From NCBI RefSeq assembly GCF_010730355.1, contig NZ_AP022576.1:3286001-3350000 (forward strand): DNA of 64,000 nucleotides, read 5' to 3'. This document shows positions 29,025 through 37,861 of the stretch, piece after piece. Made by a program: the position numbers and the translations under genes. The notes beneath the pieces are model-generated. The model was not told where the DNA came from, ran no database searches, and saw only the letters and a program-made list of their open reading frames with translations. The DNA is from Mycobacterium florentinum (GTDB lineage: Bacteria; Actinomycetota; Actinomycetes; Mycobacteriales; Mycobacteriaceae). Every line of letters begins with the position of its first letter. Position 1 is the stretch's first letter.

Positions 29025-29843
29025 TCAGTGTCCCGTTCCGAATCGCACACCGATGGTGGTCAGAATGACGTTGACCGCGTAGAGGGCGACGACGCAGAGC
29101 ACCACGGTTTCGTTGACGGCGGTGCCCAGGCCCTTGGAGCCGCCGCGCACGGTCAGCCCGCGGTAGCAGCCGACGAGGCCGGCGATCAGGCCGAAGACCG
29201 CGGCCTTGACGGTCGCGATGACGACCTCGGGCAGGCCGGTGATCGTGGTCAGGGTGGCCAGGTAGGCACCGCCCGAGACGTTCTGCAGGTAGACCCCGAA
29301 CAGGTACCCGCCCACCAGGCCGACGGTGATGACCAGGCCGTTGAGCAGCGTGGCGACCAGGGTCGCGGCGATCACCCGGGGCACCACCAGGCGGTGGATC
29401 GGGTCGATACCGAGCACCTCCATCGCATCGATTTCCTCGCGGATGGTGCGCGCGCCCAGGTCGGCGCAGATTGCGGTCGATCCGGCACCGGCGACCACCA
29501 GCACCGTGGTCAACGGGCCGAGCTGGGTGACCGCACCGATCGCGGCGCCGGCGCCGGACAGGTCGGCGGCACCGAACTGGGCCAGCAGCACGTTGAGCGT
29601 GAAGATCAGCAACACGGTCAGCGGGATCGAGACGAAGACGGTCGGCAGGAACGCGACCCGCATGATGAACCAGCACTGCAGGATGAATTCGCGCCACTGG
29701 AAGGGCCGGCGGAACAACGCGCGGCCGGTCAGGACACACATCCGGAAGAACCCGCCGATCAGGGTCAGCGGCGTCTCGAGTTGGTCGCGCAGGTAGCCGA
29801 CCAAATAGGGGCCCCGACCGCCGGTTGACGTCGAAGTCACCAC
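29025..29843 (-). CDS. yrbE1A: YrbE1A permease
   Basis: This 272-residue MlaE-type permease has the motif IREEIDAMEVLGIDPIHRLV (about 150-170). Two GTG codons in tandem (29843 and 29840) follow a GAGGGGGCA site, so the start may be either. It is the first gene of the mce1 transport operon, separated from fadD5 by a 209-base gap. Confidence 0.93.
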   Translation of the reverse strand: MVTSTSTGGRGPYLVGYLRDQLETPLTLIGGFFRMCVLTGRALFRRPFQWREFILQCWFIMRVAFLPTVFVSIPLTVLLIFTLNVLLAQFGAADLSGAGAAIGAVTQLGPLTTVLVVAGAGSTAICADLGARTIREEIDAMEVLGIDPIHRLVVPRVIAATLVATLLNGLVITVGLVGGYLFGVYLQNVSGGAYLATLTTITGLPEVVIATVKAAVFGLIAGLVGCYRGLTVRGGSKGLGTAVNETVVLCVVALYAVNVILTTIGVRFGTGH

Positions 29844-30013
29844 TGCCCCCTCATGCCGGCGCCGCGCGCCCCACGGCGCAGCGAATCGTCTCGCACGCCC
29901 CCACCTTGCCCCGGACCCACATGTGTGATCACCGACTCCCTACTGGCAAGTAGTAACGGAGACCACAGGAATGTACCCGATGGCCAAGCAGGTGTGAACC
30001 GCATCCGCACAAT

Positions 30014-30039
30014 TAACCCTTCGTCAACAACGGGCAAAC
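30014..30039 (-). promoter_or_regulatory. possible SigF-like promoter before yrbE1A
   Basis: On the minus strand GTTT (30039-30036) is followed, after 16 bases, by GGGTTA (30019-30014), close to the GTTT-N15-17-GGGTA(A/T) SigF pattern with one mismatch. It lies in the 209-base fadD5-yrbE1A gap, about 170 bases before yrbE1A. The rest of that gap shows only an 8-base CACATGTG palindrome. The call is weak. Confidence 0.22.
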
Positions 30040-30052
30040 GTTACAGTTTCTG

Positions 30053-31711
30053 TCAGCTTTCCTTTCTCGGCGTGAAATCGCTTGAAGTAGCCTGCTTTTG
30101 AACTGTGTCCGCGGACCCGTAGCGAACCCGTAGCTCAGTCTTGAGGACCTTGCCGGCCGGGTTGCGGGGCAGTGCATCGACGATCTCTAGTGCCTTGGGG
30201 TGCTTGTAGCGCGCCAGCCGCTCGGTCAGGAACTCGTCCAGGTCGTCGAGCCGCAAGCCATCGCCCGAGACGGCGGCGACCGCGATCGGTACCTCGCCCC
30301 ATTTCTCGTGGGTACGGCCGATGACCGCGACCTCGACGATGCCGGGATGTCCGGCCAGGACGTTCTCCACTTCGGCGCAATAGATGTTCTCGCCGCCGGA
30401 GATGATCATGTCCTTCTTGCGGTCGACCACCCAGACGTAGCCCTCGTCGTCCATCCGGACGAGGTCGCCGCTATGGAACCAGCCGCCCGCGAACGCCTCC
30501 GCGGTGGCCTCCGGGTTGTTCCAGTAACCGCTCATCAATGTCGGTGCCCGATAGACGATTTCGCCGACCTCGCCGATCGGCACGTCGTTCATGTTCTCGT
30601 CGACCACACGCGCGGCGACCGTCGGGATCACCTTGCCGACCGATCCACGCTTACGGATGGCGTCCTCGCCGAGCAGCATGCAGGTGACCGGAGACATCTC
30701 GGTCTGGCCGAACGCGGCCAGAATCTGGGTGCCGGGGAAGGTCGCCGACATCTCCCGCAGCAGCGCGTCCGGAGCGGGGGCGGCTCCCCACGACATGATC
30801 CGCAGCCGCAGCTCGCGGGGGCGGGCTTGCTGCTCGGCGCAGACGGCCTGCCATTGGGCCGGAACCAGGAAGATGCCGGTGACCTTTTCGGCCGCCAGCA
30901 CGTCGAGCAGCTGGCCCGGGTCGAACGCACCGAGGGGATAGATGACCGTGGGCAGGCCCATCAGCAGCCCGCCGAGCAGGTTGCCGACGCCGGCGATGTG
31001 GAACAGCGGGACACCGACGAAGCCGACGTCGTTGTTGATGTCGGCGCCGTTGGTGTAGAGCCCGGTCATCGTCTGCCCGGTCAGGTTGGTATGAGTGAGC
31101 ACCGCGCCCTTGGGACGGCCGGTGGTGCCCGAGGTGTACATGATCAGGGCCGGCGAGTCGTTCGGGACGTCCACCCGCTCGACCGGATCCCCGGGCTCGT
31201 CGATCAGGTCTTCGTAGCCGAGCACGTTGCCGTCGCTCGAGCCGCCGGCCACGATGACCGTACGCAGCAGTGGCTGGATGTCGCGGACGCCGGTGGCGAC
31301 CGGGGCGAGCACCGCTTCGGTGACCATGACCCGCGCCTCGCAGTCCTCGACCAGGAACCCGATCTCGGACGGGGTGAGCCGGAAGTTCAGCGGAACCGCG
31401 ATACCGCCGAGCATGTTGGTGGCCAGCATCGCCTCGACGAACTCGGGACGGTTCAGCATCAGGATCATGACCCGGTCCCCCGCGCCGACCCCTCGACGGC
31501 GCAGGGCTCCCGCCAGCGCACTAACCCGTCGCTGCAGGTCAGACCACGTCAGCGTCCGGCCAGTGAATCGCAGTGCGACGGCCTGCGGCTGCATCAACGC
31601 GTGCCGTTCGAGCTGGTTGACCCAGTTCTGCCGGCGGGCCAAATACGGCTGCTCGTTCGGGTGTGACGGCTGCGATGCTTGTGCCTCGTGGCTAGCAAGT
31701 TGCGCGGTCAA
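30053..31711 (-). CDS. fadD5: fatty-acyl-CoA/AMP ligase FadD5
   Basis: This 552-residue ANL-superfamily ligase has the P-loop YTSGTTGRPKG (192-202), the A5-like GQTEMSP segment, GYVWVVDRKKDMI and the C-terminal NPAGKVLKTELR with the adenylation lysine. It activates fatty acids, probably those imported or recycled through Mce1. It is the first gene after the divergent mce1R promoter, and the mce1 operon follows on the same strand. Confidence 0.94.
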   Translation of the reverse strand: MTAQLASHEAQASQPSHPNEQPYLARRQNWVNQLERHALMQPQAVALRFTGRTLTWSDLQRRVSALAGALRRRGVGAGDRVMILMLNRPEFVEAMLATNMLGGIAVPLNFRLTPSEIGFLVEDCEARVMVTEAVLAPVATGVRDIQPLLRTVIVAGGSSDGNVLGYEDLIDEPGDPVERVDVPNDSPALIMYTSGTTGRPKGAVLTHTNLTGQTMTGLYTNGADINNDVGFVGVPLFHIAGVGNLLGGLLMGLPTVIYPLGAFDPGQLLDVLAAEKVTGIFLVPAQWQAVCAEQQARPRELRLRIMSWGAAPAPDALLREMSATFPGTQILAAFGQTEMSPVTCMLLGEDAIRKRGSVGKVIPTVAARVVDENMNDVPIGEVGEIVYRAPTLMSGYWNNPEATAEAFAGGWFHSGDLVRMDDEGYVWVVDRKKDMIISGGENIYCAEVENVLAGHPGIVEVAVIGRTHEKWGEVPIAVAAVSGDGLRLDDLDEFLTERLARYKHPKALEIVDALPRNPAGKVLKTELRVRYGSADTVQKQATSSDFTPRKES

Positions 31712-31766
31712 CTAATACCTTCCCTTCACTCGCGCACCGCTTGCGACAGGTTGATATTTGATAAAA

Positions 31767-31792
31767 CATAGTGTTGTGTGGGTCACACTATG
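31767..31792. promoter_or_regulatory. candidate Mce1R operator
   Basis: CATAGTGT (31767-31774) and ACACTATG (31785-31792) form perfect eight-base arms around ten bases, and a second nested palindrome GTGTG-GGT-CACAC (31776-31788) overlaps them. They lie in the 159-base gap between fadD5 and the divergent FCD/GntR gene mce1R, where Mce1R is known to repress the mce1 operon. Which repeat is the true site is unclear. Confidence 0.65.
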
Positions 31793-31823
31793 GCCTTACC
31801 GCCCTGATGACAAGACCCGATAC

Positions 31824-31845
31824 GCCCTGAAAACGCCCTGAAAAC
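31824..31845 (+). repeat. 11-base tandem repeat in the mce1R leader
   Basis: GCCCTGAAAAC is repeated twice without a gap (31824-31834, 31835-31845), with partial GCCCTGATGA (31801-31810) and GAAAGCCCTGG (31852-31862) flanking. The period is about one helical turn. It lies 25 bases before the mce1R start, so it may be a second regulatory site. Confidence 0.6.
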
Positions 31846-31870
31846 GTCCCCGAAAGCCCTGGCTACCGAC

Positions 31871-32566
31871 GTGAACGTACCCGTATCTACGCGACCCCAC
31901 GGCAGGCGGCGGCAGCTGCGCCGGGCGCAGCTGTCGGACGAGGTAGCGGGCCACCTGCGAGCGGCGATCATGTCGGGGGCGTTGCGCCCGGGGACCTTCA
32001 TACGCCTCGACGAGACCGCGGCCGAACTCGGGGTCAGTGTGACGCCGGTGCGCGAGGCCCTGCTGAAGCTGCGCGGTGAGGGGATGGTGCAACTGGAGCC
32101 GCACCGTGGCCACGTCGTGCTGCCGCTGACCCGCCAGGACATCGACGACATTTTCTGGCTGCAGGCCAGCATCGCCAAGGAACTGGCCGCGGCGGCCACC
32201 GATCACATCACCGAGGCCGAGATCGACGAGCTGGAGCGCATCAACAATTCGCTCGTGACGGCCGTCGGCAACAGCGACCCCGAGACCATCGCCGGCATCG
32301 AGTTCTCGTTCCACCGCGTCTTCAACCAGGCCAGCGGGCGGATCAAGCTGGCCTGGTTCCTGCTCAACGCAGCGCGGTATATGCCGGTGCTGGTGTACGC
32401 GGGCGATCCGCAGTGGGCTGTCGCCGCGGTCGACAATCACCGGCAGCTGATCGCCGCGCTGCGCCGCCGCGATACGGCCGCGGTCATCGAACACACGGTC
32501 TGGCAGTTCACCGATGCGGCGGAGCGGCTGACCCAAATGCTCGATGGGGCCGGGATTTTCGGATAG
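31871..32566 (+). CDS. mce1R: GntR/FCD-family regulator Mce1R
   Basis: This 231-residue protein has an N-terminal winged HTH (LSDEVAGHLRAAIMSGALRPGTFI, then TAAELGVSVTPVREALLKLRGEG, about 21-73) and a C-terminal all-helical FCD domain with metal-ligand-type residues (HRVFN and DNHRQLI). It is divergent from fadD5, as mce1R (Rv0165c) is, and that protein represses the mce1 operon. The start is GTG 31871. Confidence 0.93.
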   Translation: MNVPVSTRPHGRRRQLRRAQLSDEVAGHLRAAIMSGALRPGTFIRLDETAAELGVSVTPVREALLKLRGEGMVQLEPHRGHVVLPLTRQDIDDIFWLQASIAKELAAAATDHITEAEIDELERINNSLVTAVGNSDPETIAGIEFSFHRVFNQASGRIKLAWFLLNAARYMPVLVYAGDPQWAVAAVDNHRQLIAALRRRDTAAVIEHTVWQFTDAAERLTQMLDGAGIFG

Positions 32567-32569
32567 CCC

Positions 32570-33010
32570 CTAGCCGGCGGCCAGCTGTTCGGCGCGCTTC
32601 TTGAGGTTGTCCGCGAGGTGATCGAGCACGTTGTTCAGCATCATCTTCACCATCGGCGCGGGCACCGGCATCGACGGTTCGACGTCGATGTCCACCGTCA
32701 ACAGGCTCGAGGCGCCCACCTCCACCACGCTGAACAGCTGCTCTTGCTTCTTGAACAGCTCACCCTGCTGCAGCACGGTCTGGATCTGATTCGCGCCCGG
32801 GTAGTAGATGGCCTGAATGAAGACTCCCTCGAAGCCTTGATAGGCGGCGTCCAGGCGAATCTGGCTGGGCCGGCCGTCGTCGTAGCGCGCCAGCACCCAG
32901 CAGCCCTTGGCCCCGTCGCTCCACTCCGGGTATCGCTCGAAATCCGCGACGATGGCCATGATCGCGGCGGCGTTGGCGTCGACCTCGACGGTTTTGCTCA
33001 AAACGGGCAT
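32570..33010 (-). CDS. SRPBCC protein, TB18.5-like (Rv0164)
   Basis: This 146-residue START/polyketide cyclase-like protein begins VEVDANAAAIMAIVADFERYPEWSDGAK, the family signature, and has a C-terminal helix that closes a hydrophobic pocket. The ligand is unknown. Its end is three bases from the convergent mce1R stop. It matches Rv0164 by order and strand. Confidence 0.88.
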   Translation of the reverse strand: MPVLSKTVEVDANAAAIMAIVADFERYPEWSDGAKGCWVLARYDDGRPSQIRLDAAYQGFEGVFIQAIYYPGANQIQTVLQQGELFKKQEQLFSVVEVGASSLLTVDIDVEPSMPVPAPMVKMMLNNVLDHLADNLKKRAEQLAAG

Positions 33011-33062
33011 GGGCGAAGCATAGCCGGGTACGCGAAAGCCCCAGCGCGGGGCGCTATCTCGG

Positions 33063-33527
33063 TTACGCCTCGACGCAGGCCGTCGACAGCAGGGTCCGGA
33101 TGGGGTCGGGCATCGGGATGGGCTTGCGGCTGACGCGGTCGACGTAGACGTGTACCCAATGCCCGAGCGCGGTGACCGGCCGCGGCTCTTGGCTGTCCTT
33201 CGACTCGAACACGCCGAGCCGGTAGGTGACGCTGCTGCGGCCCAGTCGGGTCACGGCCAGGCCCACCTCGAGGCTCTGCGGAAATTGCAGTTCGGAGAAA
33301 TAGCGGCAGCCCGACTCGGCGACAACGCCCAGCGCCGGCATCGTGGTCGGGTCAAGCCCGGTGCCGACCGTGATCCAGGCGTTGATCGCGGTGTCGAACA
33401 ATTGGTAATAGACCGCGTTGTTGAGATGGCCGAACATGTCGTTGTCCGCCCACCGGGTGCCCACCGGCCACAGCACCGGGAAGTCGCTGCTGGTGAGCTG
33501 CTCTGGTGCCGGCGGAATCATGGCCAT
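33063..33527 (-). CDS. hotdog-fold acyl-CoA thioesterase (Rv0163-like)
   Basis: This 154-residue 4HBT protein has the motif RWADNDMFGHLNNAVYYQLFDT (about 26-47), with the catalytic-type Asp and the central HxNN segment. It probably hydrolyses acyl-CoA. It lies 52 bases upstream of the TB18.5-like gene. This is the last gene of the conserved Rv0163-Rv0187 block before the accessory cluster. Confidence 0.88.
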   Translation of the reverse strand: MAMIPPAPEQLTSSDFPVLWPVGTRWADNDMFGHLNNAVYYQLFDTAINAWITVGTGLDPTTMPALGVVAESGCRYFSELQFPQSLEVGLAVTRLGRSSVTYRLGVFESKDSQEPRPVTALGHWVHVYVDRVSRKPIPMPDPIRTLLSTACVEA

Positions 33528-33563
33528 GGTGGTATTCCAACATGTTTCGCCCCGGCGTCCCCG

Positions 33564-34490
33564 CTAGGTGCCGTAGAAGGCGTTCGTCAGGGCGTGGCCC
33601 TGCAACCTGAACAGCCGCTCGGAACCCACCCAGTCCGGCAGCAGCGAATCGAAGCCATGGCAGGTGCGTGCGAAGACGTGCAATTCGGTGGAAACCCCGG
33701 CGTGCAGGAGCCGCAGCGCGTAGTCGATCGCTTCGTCGCGGAACGGATCGATCTCCGCGCAGGTGATCAACGTCGGTGGTAGATCACGCAATTCGGCGCG
33801 CCGTGCCGGCACGGCGTCCGGCGAACCGGGCTGCTCACCCAGGTAGTAGCTCCACATCAGTTCGGCCGCCTCGCCGTCGAAGGCCGGGCTCCTACGAAAC
33901 TCCGCCTTCGACGCGGTAGCGCGATCGTCGAGCACCGGCTGGTGCAGCATTTGGAACACGACCGCTGGCAACGACCCGTCGGCGCAACGCTGCACCAGGG
34001 ATGCGGCCAGGGTGGCCCCGGCACTGCTGCCCGCGATGGCCAGCCGGGCCGTATCGACATCCAATTCCGCCGCGCTGCCGACTACCCACTTCAGCACCGT
34101 GATCGCGTCGTCGAGCGCGGCCGGGTAGGGATGCTCGGGGGCCAACCGGTAGTCGACCGACACCACCGTGCAACGGCCGCGACGGGCAAGTTCGGCGCAT
34201 GGCCGGTGGTCGGTGTCGAGGTTGCCCAACGCGAATCCGCCTGCGTGACAATAGACGACCACCGGTGCCGGCGACGGCCCACCGCGATAAATGCGGACCG
34301 GAACCGCACCCGCGGCGTGGTCTTCGCTGATCTGCACGCCCGGCAGGTCGGTGAGGTGGGCGGCGTCTCGGCGGCGCTGGTCGAACGGCGCGCGCATCAG
34401 CGCGATCGCTTCCGGGGAGAAGGCCGTTCGGGTGGTCGCGACCGCGCGCAGCACGGGGTCAAGCCGTTGCGCGCCATCCAATTCCGTCAT
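33564..34490 (-). CDS. HSL-type (GDXG) esterase/lipase
   Basis: This 308-residue alpha/beta hydrolase of the hormone-sensitive lipase family has a triad of Ser156 (GSSAG), Asp248 (CAEIDPFRDE) and His278 (RTCHGF). The oxyanion motif reads YCHAGGF rather than HGGGF, an unusual Gly-to-Ala variant. It is the last gene of the nine-gene operon, overlapping the monooxygenase gene as ATGA. It could hydrolyse the ester or lactone made by that enzyme. Confidence 0.88.
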   Translation of the reverse strand: MTELDGAQRLDPVLRAVATTRTAFSPEAIALMRAPFDQRRRDAAHLTDLPGVQISEDHAAGAVPVRIYRGGPSPAPVVVYCHAGGFALGNLDTDHRPCAELARRGRCTVVSVDYRLAPEHPYPAALDDAITVLKWVVGSAAELDVDTARLAIAGSSAGATLAASLVQRCADGSLPAVVFQMLHQPVLDDRATASKAEFRRSPAFDGEAAELMWSYYLGEQPGSPDAVPARRAELRDLPPTLITCAEIDPFRDEAIDYALRLLHAGVSTELHVFARTCHGFDSLLPDWVGSERLFRLQGHALTNAFYGT

Positions 34491-35995
34491 TGTTCCTCGG
34501 CCGCCCCGTGGTCGCCGGCGAACACGGGTCTGCGTGGGTGGCTGGAGAACATGAAGTCGCCTGCGGTGAACCTGCGCGTCATTTCCCAGAAGCTACGCGC
34601 GCTACGTGGCCATTGTGTTACCACGCGCCCGTTCGCGGCACGGAAGTAATTGCTGCACTGGGTCGTCCACACGGTGCCGACCATCCACTGGTCGATCTTG
34701 GCGATGAACCGCGCCAAGGCGGACGGCCGCACCGCCACATATGTCTTGCCCCTGCGCCGCATGTACTTCAACGCCCGCACGATGTAGCGCGCCTGGGCTT
34801 CCAGCATGAAGATGACACTGTTGGAGCCGACATTCGTGTTGGGCCCGTACAGCATGAAGAAGTTCGGGAATCCGGGAACGGCCATGCCGAGATACGCATG
34901 CGCCCCCTCACTCCAGACCTCACGCAGGGTCGTGCCGCCTTCGCCGGAGACATCCAGCTGCCCGAGATAGTCGGCGGCGGCGTAGCCGGTGGCGCAGACC
35001 ACGACGTCGACGTCGCGTTCGGTGCCGTCCTCGGTGACGAAGGATCGGGCCTTGAGATAGCGGGCCGGACTGGACACCACCTCGACGTTGGGCCGGGTCA
35101 GCGCGGGCAGGTAGTCCGAGGAGAACACCAGCCGCTTGCAGCCCATCGGGTGATCGGGAGTCAGCCGCTGCCGCAATTCCTCATCGGCGACCGTCTTTTC
35201 CAGCAGGCCGAGGGCAATCGCGGTGAAGTCCTGCGTCTTCTCGCTGCCGTGCTCGATCACCGAGATGTTGGATTCGCTGCGCAGCCACAGCCGGGTGCGG
35301 TACAGCTTTTTGGCGAACGGCAGATGGGCGAAGGCCCAGCGTTCCCGTCGGGTGTAGTGCCGATCCGGCTTGGGCAGAATCCATGTCGGCGAGCGCTGCA
35401 CCGAATACACCTGGCCGGCCACCTTCGCGAGTTCGGGCAGCAGCTGCGACGCCGTCGATCCGGTGCCCAACACGGCCACCCGCGCGCCCGTCAGATCTAC
35501 CGAATGGTCCCATTGCGACGAGTGCATCACGGTTCCGGTGAACGGCTCCTGCTCGACGAGCTCCGGAAAAAGCGGTCGGGTGAACAGACCGACGGCGGAC
35601 ACCACGACATCGAATCGGTGCTGTTGACCGGTGCTGGTGTTCAGACACCACTGCTGGGCGTCTTCTTCCCAACGCGCCGAGCCGATTTCGGTGCGGAGTT
35701 TCAGGTGCGGCCGCAGCCCGTACTTGTCGGCGCAGCGCTCGAAGTAGGCGAGGATCTCGGGCTGGCCGGACCATAGCCGCGACCAATGTGGATTCAAGTC
35801 GAAGGAAAACGAATACAGATGCGACTTGACGTCGCAAGCCAGGCCCGGATAAGTGTTGATCCGCCAGGTGCCGCCGACGTCGTCTTCGCGGTCGAAGATG
35901 GTGAAGTCGTGAAACCCGGCACGGGACAACAGAATTCCCAGCGCCAAGCCGCCCGGTCCGGCACCGATGATGCCGACCGAGAATGTCTTTTTCAT
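34487..35995 (-). CDS. Baeyer-Villiger-type flavin monooxygenase
   Basis: This 502-residue FAD/NADPH monooxygenase has an FAD Rossmann motif (GIIGAGPGG, about 8-16), DDVGGTWRINTYPG, the BVMO fingerprint FTGTVMHSSQW (152-162, pattern FxGxxxHxxxW) and the NADPH motif GTGSTASQ. BVMOs insert oxygen next to a ketone to give an ester or lactone. ATG 35995 is preferred over 36010 because it overlaps the SDR stop as ATGA. Together with the SDR and esterase it suggests ketone oxidation followed by hydrolysis. Confidence 0.9.
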   Translation of the reverse strand: MKKTFSVGIIGAGPGGLALGILLSRAGFHDFTIFDREDDVGGTWRINTYPGLACDVKSHLYSFSFDLNPHWSRLWSGQPEILAYFERCADKYGLRPHLKLRTEIGSARWEEDAQQWCLNTSTGQQHRFDVVVSAVGLFTRPLFPELVEQEPFTGTVMHSSQWDHSVDLTGARVAVLGTGSTASQLLPELAKVAGQVYSVQRSPTWILPKPDRHYTRRERWAFAHLPFAKKLYRTRLWLRSESNISVIEHGSEKTQDFTAIALGLLEKTVADEELRQRLTPDHPMGCKRLVFSSDYLPALTRPNVEVVSSPARYLKARSFVTEDGTERDVDVVVCATGYAAADYLGQLDVSGEGGTTLREVWSEGAHAYLGMAVPGFPNFFMLYGPNTNVGSNSVIFMLEAQARYIVRALKYMRRRGKTYVAVRPSALARFIAKIDQWMVGTVWTTQCSNYFRAANGRVVTQWPRSARSFWEMTRRFTAGDFMFSSHPRRPVFAGDHGAAEEQ

Positions 35996-36714
35996 CGAAT
36001 CTGCAGGCATTGCCCACCATCGACGACGAGTTCCGAACCGGTGATGAACGACGCCGCCTCCGACACCAGGAAGGCCACCGCGTCGGCGATTTCGGTGGGC
36101 TGGCCCAGCCGCCCGAACGTCGCCGTCGCGGCCAGCCGGGCCTGCGTGGCGTCATCGAGCATCGAGGTCGCGATCGGCCCGGGGAACACCGCGTTGACCC
36201 GGATACCGGACGGGGCCAGCTCGGCCGCCGCGGTCTGGGTCAGACCGCGCAGTGCCCACTTCGACGACCCGTAGGCGCAGTGCGCGGGGAACGGGCGGAT
36301 CGCTCCGGTGCTGCAGATATTCACGATGGCCGCCTGTTCGGCTTCGCGCAGCTGGCCGAGCGCGGCGCGCATGCCCAGAAATGCGCCCAGACAGTTGACC
36401 CGCCAAGCATTTTCGAAGTCCTCTACCGTCTCGTCGCCCAACGCGGCGCGATGCAGCACCCCGGCGTTGTTGACCAGTGCGGTCAGCCGCCCGAACCGCT
36501 CCACCGTCTTTTCGACGGCCGCCTCCCACTGCTGTTCGCTGGTCACATCGAGCGCGATCGCGATCACCTCGTCGTCGCCCAATTCGGCGACCACGGCGGC
36601 GACGTCCTCGGCGCGCAGATCGCAGGCGGCCACGGAATACCCTTGTTCTCGAAGCTTTTTGGCGATGGCCCAACCCTGGCCGCCCGCGGCACCGGTGACG
36701 AGTGCGACGCTCAT
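35992..36714 (-). CDS. short-chain dehydrogenase/reductase
   Basis: This 240-residue classical SDR has TGAAGGQG (7-14) for the cofactor, NNAG (82-85) and the catalytic Ser135, Tyr148 and Lys152. It probably oxidises a secondary alcohol to the ketone used by the downstream monooxygenase. Both ends overlap neighbours by four bases. Confidence 0.9.
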   Translation of the reverse strand: MSVALVTGAAGGQGWAIAKKLREQGYSVAACDLRAEDVAAVVAELGDDEVIAIALDVTSEQQWEAAVEKTVERFGRLTALVNNAGVLHRAALGDETVEDFENAWRVNCLGAFLGMRAALGQLREAEQAAIVNICSTGAIRPFPAHCAYGSSKWALRGLTQTAAAELAPSGIRVNAVFPGPIATSMLDDATQARLAATATFGRLGQPTEIADAVAFLVSEAASFITGSELVVDGGQCLQIR

Positions 36715-37118
36715 GATGACGGAACCTCCGGGCTATCGGACAGGCCGTGACTGGTGACGAACTGGCATCGCCGCTGCCGGAAACGCCAGTGGCCGTCGCG
36801 TCGGACGAGCTGGTCGTCGTAGAGCGCGGGCCGCAGGTGCAGGTCGCGGGCCCTGACGAACAGGACCTGTGAGCGCGCGGTCGCGGTGCCAGGATCGTCA
36901 GGACCGACGTCGATGCGCGACACTCCGGTCAGATGCAGTCCGCACGGCGCATCGCGGAACATCTTGGCGATCGCCTCATGTCCGGCGAAAGTCCGTCCGT
37001 AGACCAGGAACTCCCCGTCCGTAGTGAATAACCGCACGCACTCGTCGATATCGCCGGCGTCCAGGGCGAGCGCGTAGCCGGCTATCAGTTCGCGAATCGC
37101 GGCTTCGTCGTCGGTCAT
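36711..37118 (-). CDS. SnoaL-like (NTF2-fold) protein
   Basis: This 135-residue protein begins DDEAAIRELIAGYALALDAGD, the start of the SnoaL_4 fold, and keeps the cone-shaped single-domain size. Members act as small dehydratases, isomerases or dioxygenase beta-like units. Its exact role is unknown. It overlaps both neighbours by four bases within the operon. Confidence 0.83.
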   Translation of the reverse strand: MTDDEAAIRELIAGYALALDAGDIDECVRLFTTDGEFLVYGRTFAGHEAIAKMFRDAPCGLHLTGVSRIDVGPDDPGTATARSQVLFVRARDLHLRPALYDDQLVRRDGHWRFRQRRCQFVTSHGLSDSPEVPSS

Positions 37119-37861
37119 TGTCCGGTCGCCTCGTGCAGGTGCTCGATCGCCCCGCGCCGCAGCGCGGCCGATTCGGCGGCCAGGGTGATCACCTTGAAGC
37201 CGAGGTGCGCCATGGCGTGACCGGTCTTGCCCTCGCTGGCGTGAATCCCGGTGACCAGTCCGGCTTCGGTGGCGACGCCGTGGATGCGCACGATCGCGTC
37301 GAGCACTTCCGGATGCCGGGTCGCTCCGACGGGACCGTGACCCAACGAGATCGCGAGATCGGCGGGCCCGACGTAGATTCCGGTCAGGCCCTCGACCGCA
37401 CAGATGTCGCCGAGATTCGTCAGGGCCGCGGCGGTTTCGATCATCGCGAACACGCTCACCCGGGCCTCGTGCGCGGCAGGGTCCGGCCCCAGGCTGCTAC
37501 GCAGCGGGCCGAAGCTGCGGACACCCGCCGGCGCGTAACGGGTGGCGGCCACCGCCGCGGCGGCCTGGTCGGCCGATTCGATCATTGCGATGAAGACGGC
37601 GTCGGCGCCCGCGTCGAGCACCCGCCCGATCGGAGCCGGGTCGGCATTGGGCAACCGCACCGCGGTCGCGATGGGCACCCGCTCGAGGCGCCGCAGGATG
37701 TCGGCGATGTCGGCGTCGTCGAGATAGCCGTGCTGGGCGTCGAATCCGACGTAGTCGTATCCGGCGCGGGCGTATTCCTCCGGTCCGATCAGCGTCGGGC
37801 CGGTGATCCAGCCGCCCCAGCTCGGACTGGTCTTGGTCAGCGCCTCACCGAAGATGCTCAC
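37115..37861 (-). CDS. HpcH/HpaI-family aldolase
   Basis: This 248-residue class II pyruvate-type aldolase has His44 in DAQHG, Arg69, and metal ligands Glu142 (AMIETAAA) and Asp168 (VGPADLAISLG). It probably performs a retro-aldol cleavage of a hydroxy-oxo acid. The start is GTG 37861, overlapping the dehydrogenase stop as GTGA; the ATG at 37903 lies inside that gene. It supplies a C-C cleavage step for the pathway. Confidence 0.87.
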   Translation of the reverse strand: MSIFGEALTKTSPSWGGWITGPTLIGPEEYARAGYDYVGFDAQHGYLDDADIADILRRLERVPIATAVRLPNADPAPIGRVLDAGADAVFIAMIESADQAAAAVAATRYAPAGVRSFGPLRSSLGPDPAAHEARVSVFAMIETAAALTNLGDICAVEGLTGIYVGPADLAISLGHGPVGATRHPEVLDAIVRIHGVATEAGLVTGIHASEGKTGHAMAHLGFKVITLAAESAALRRGAIEHLHEATGQ

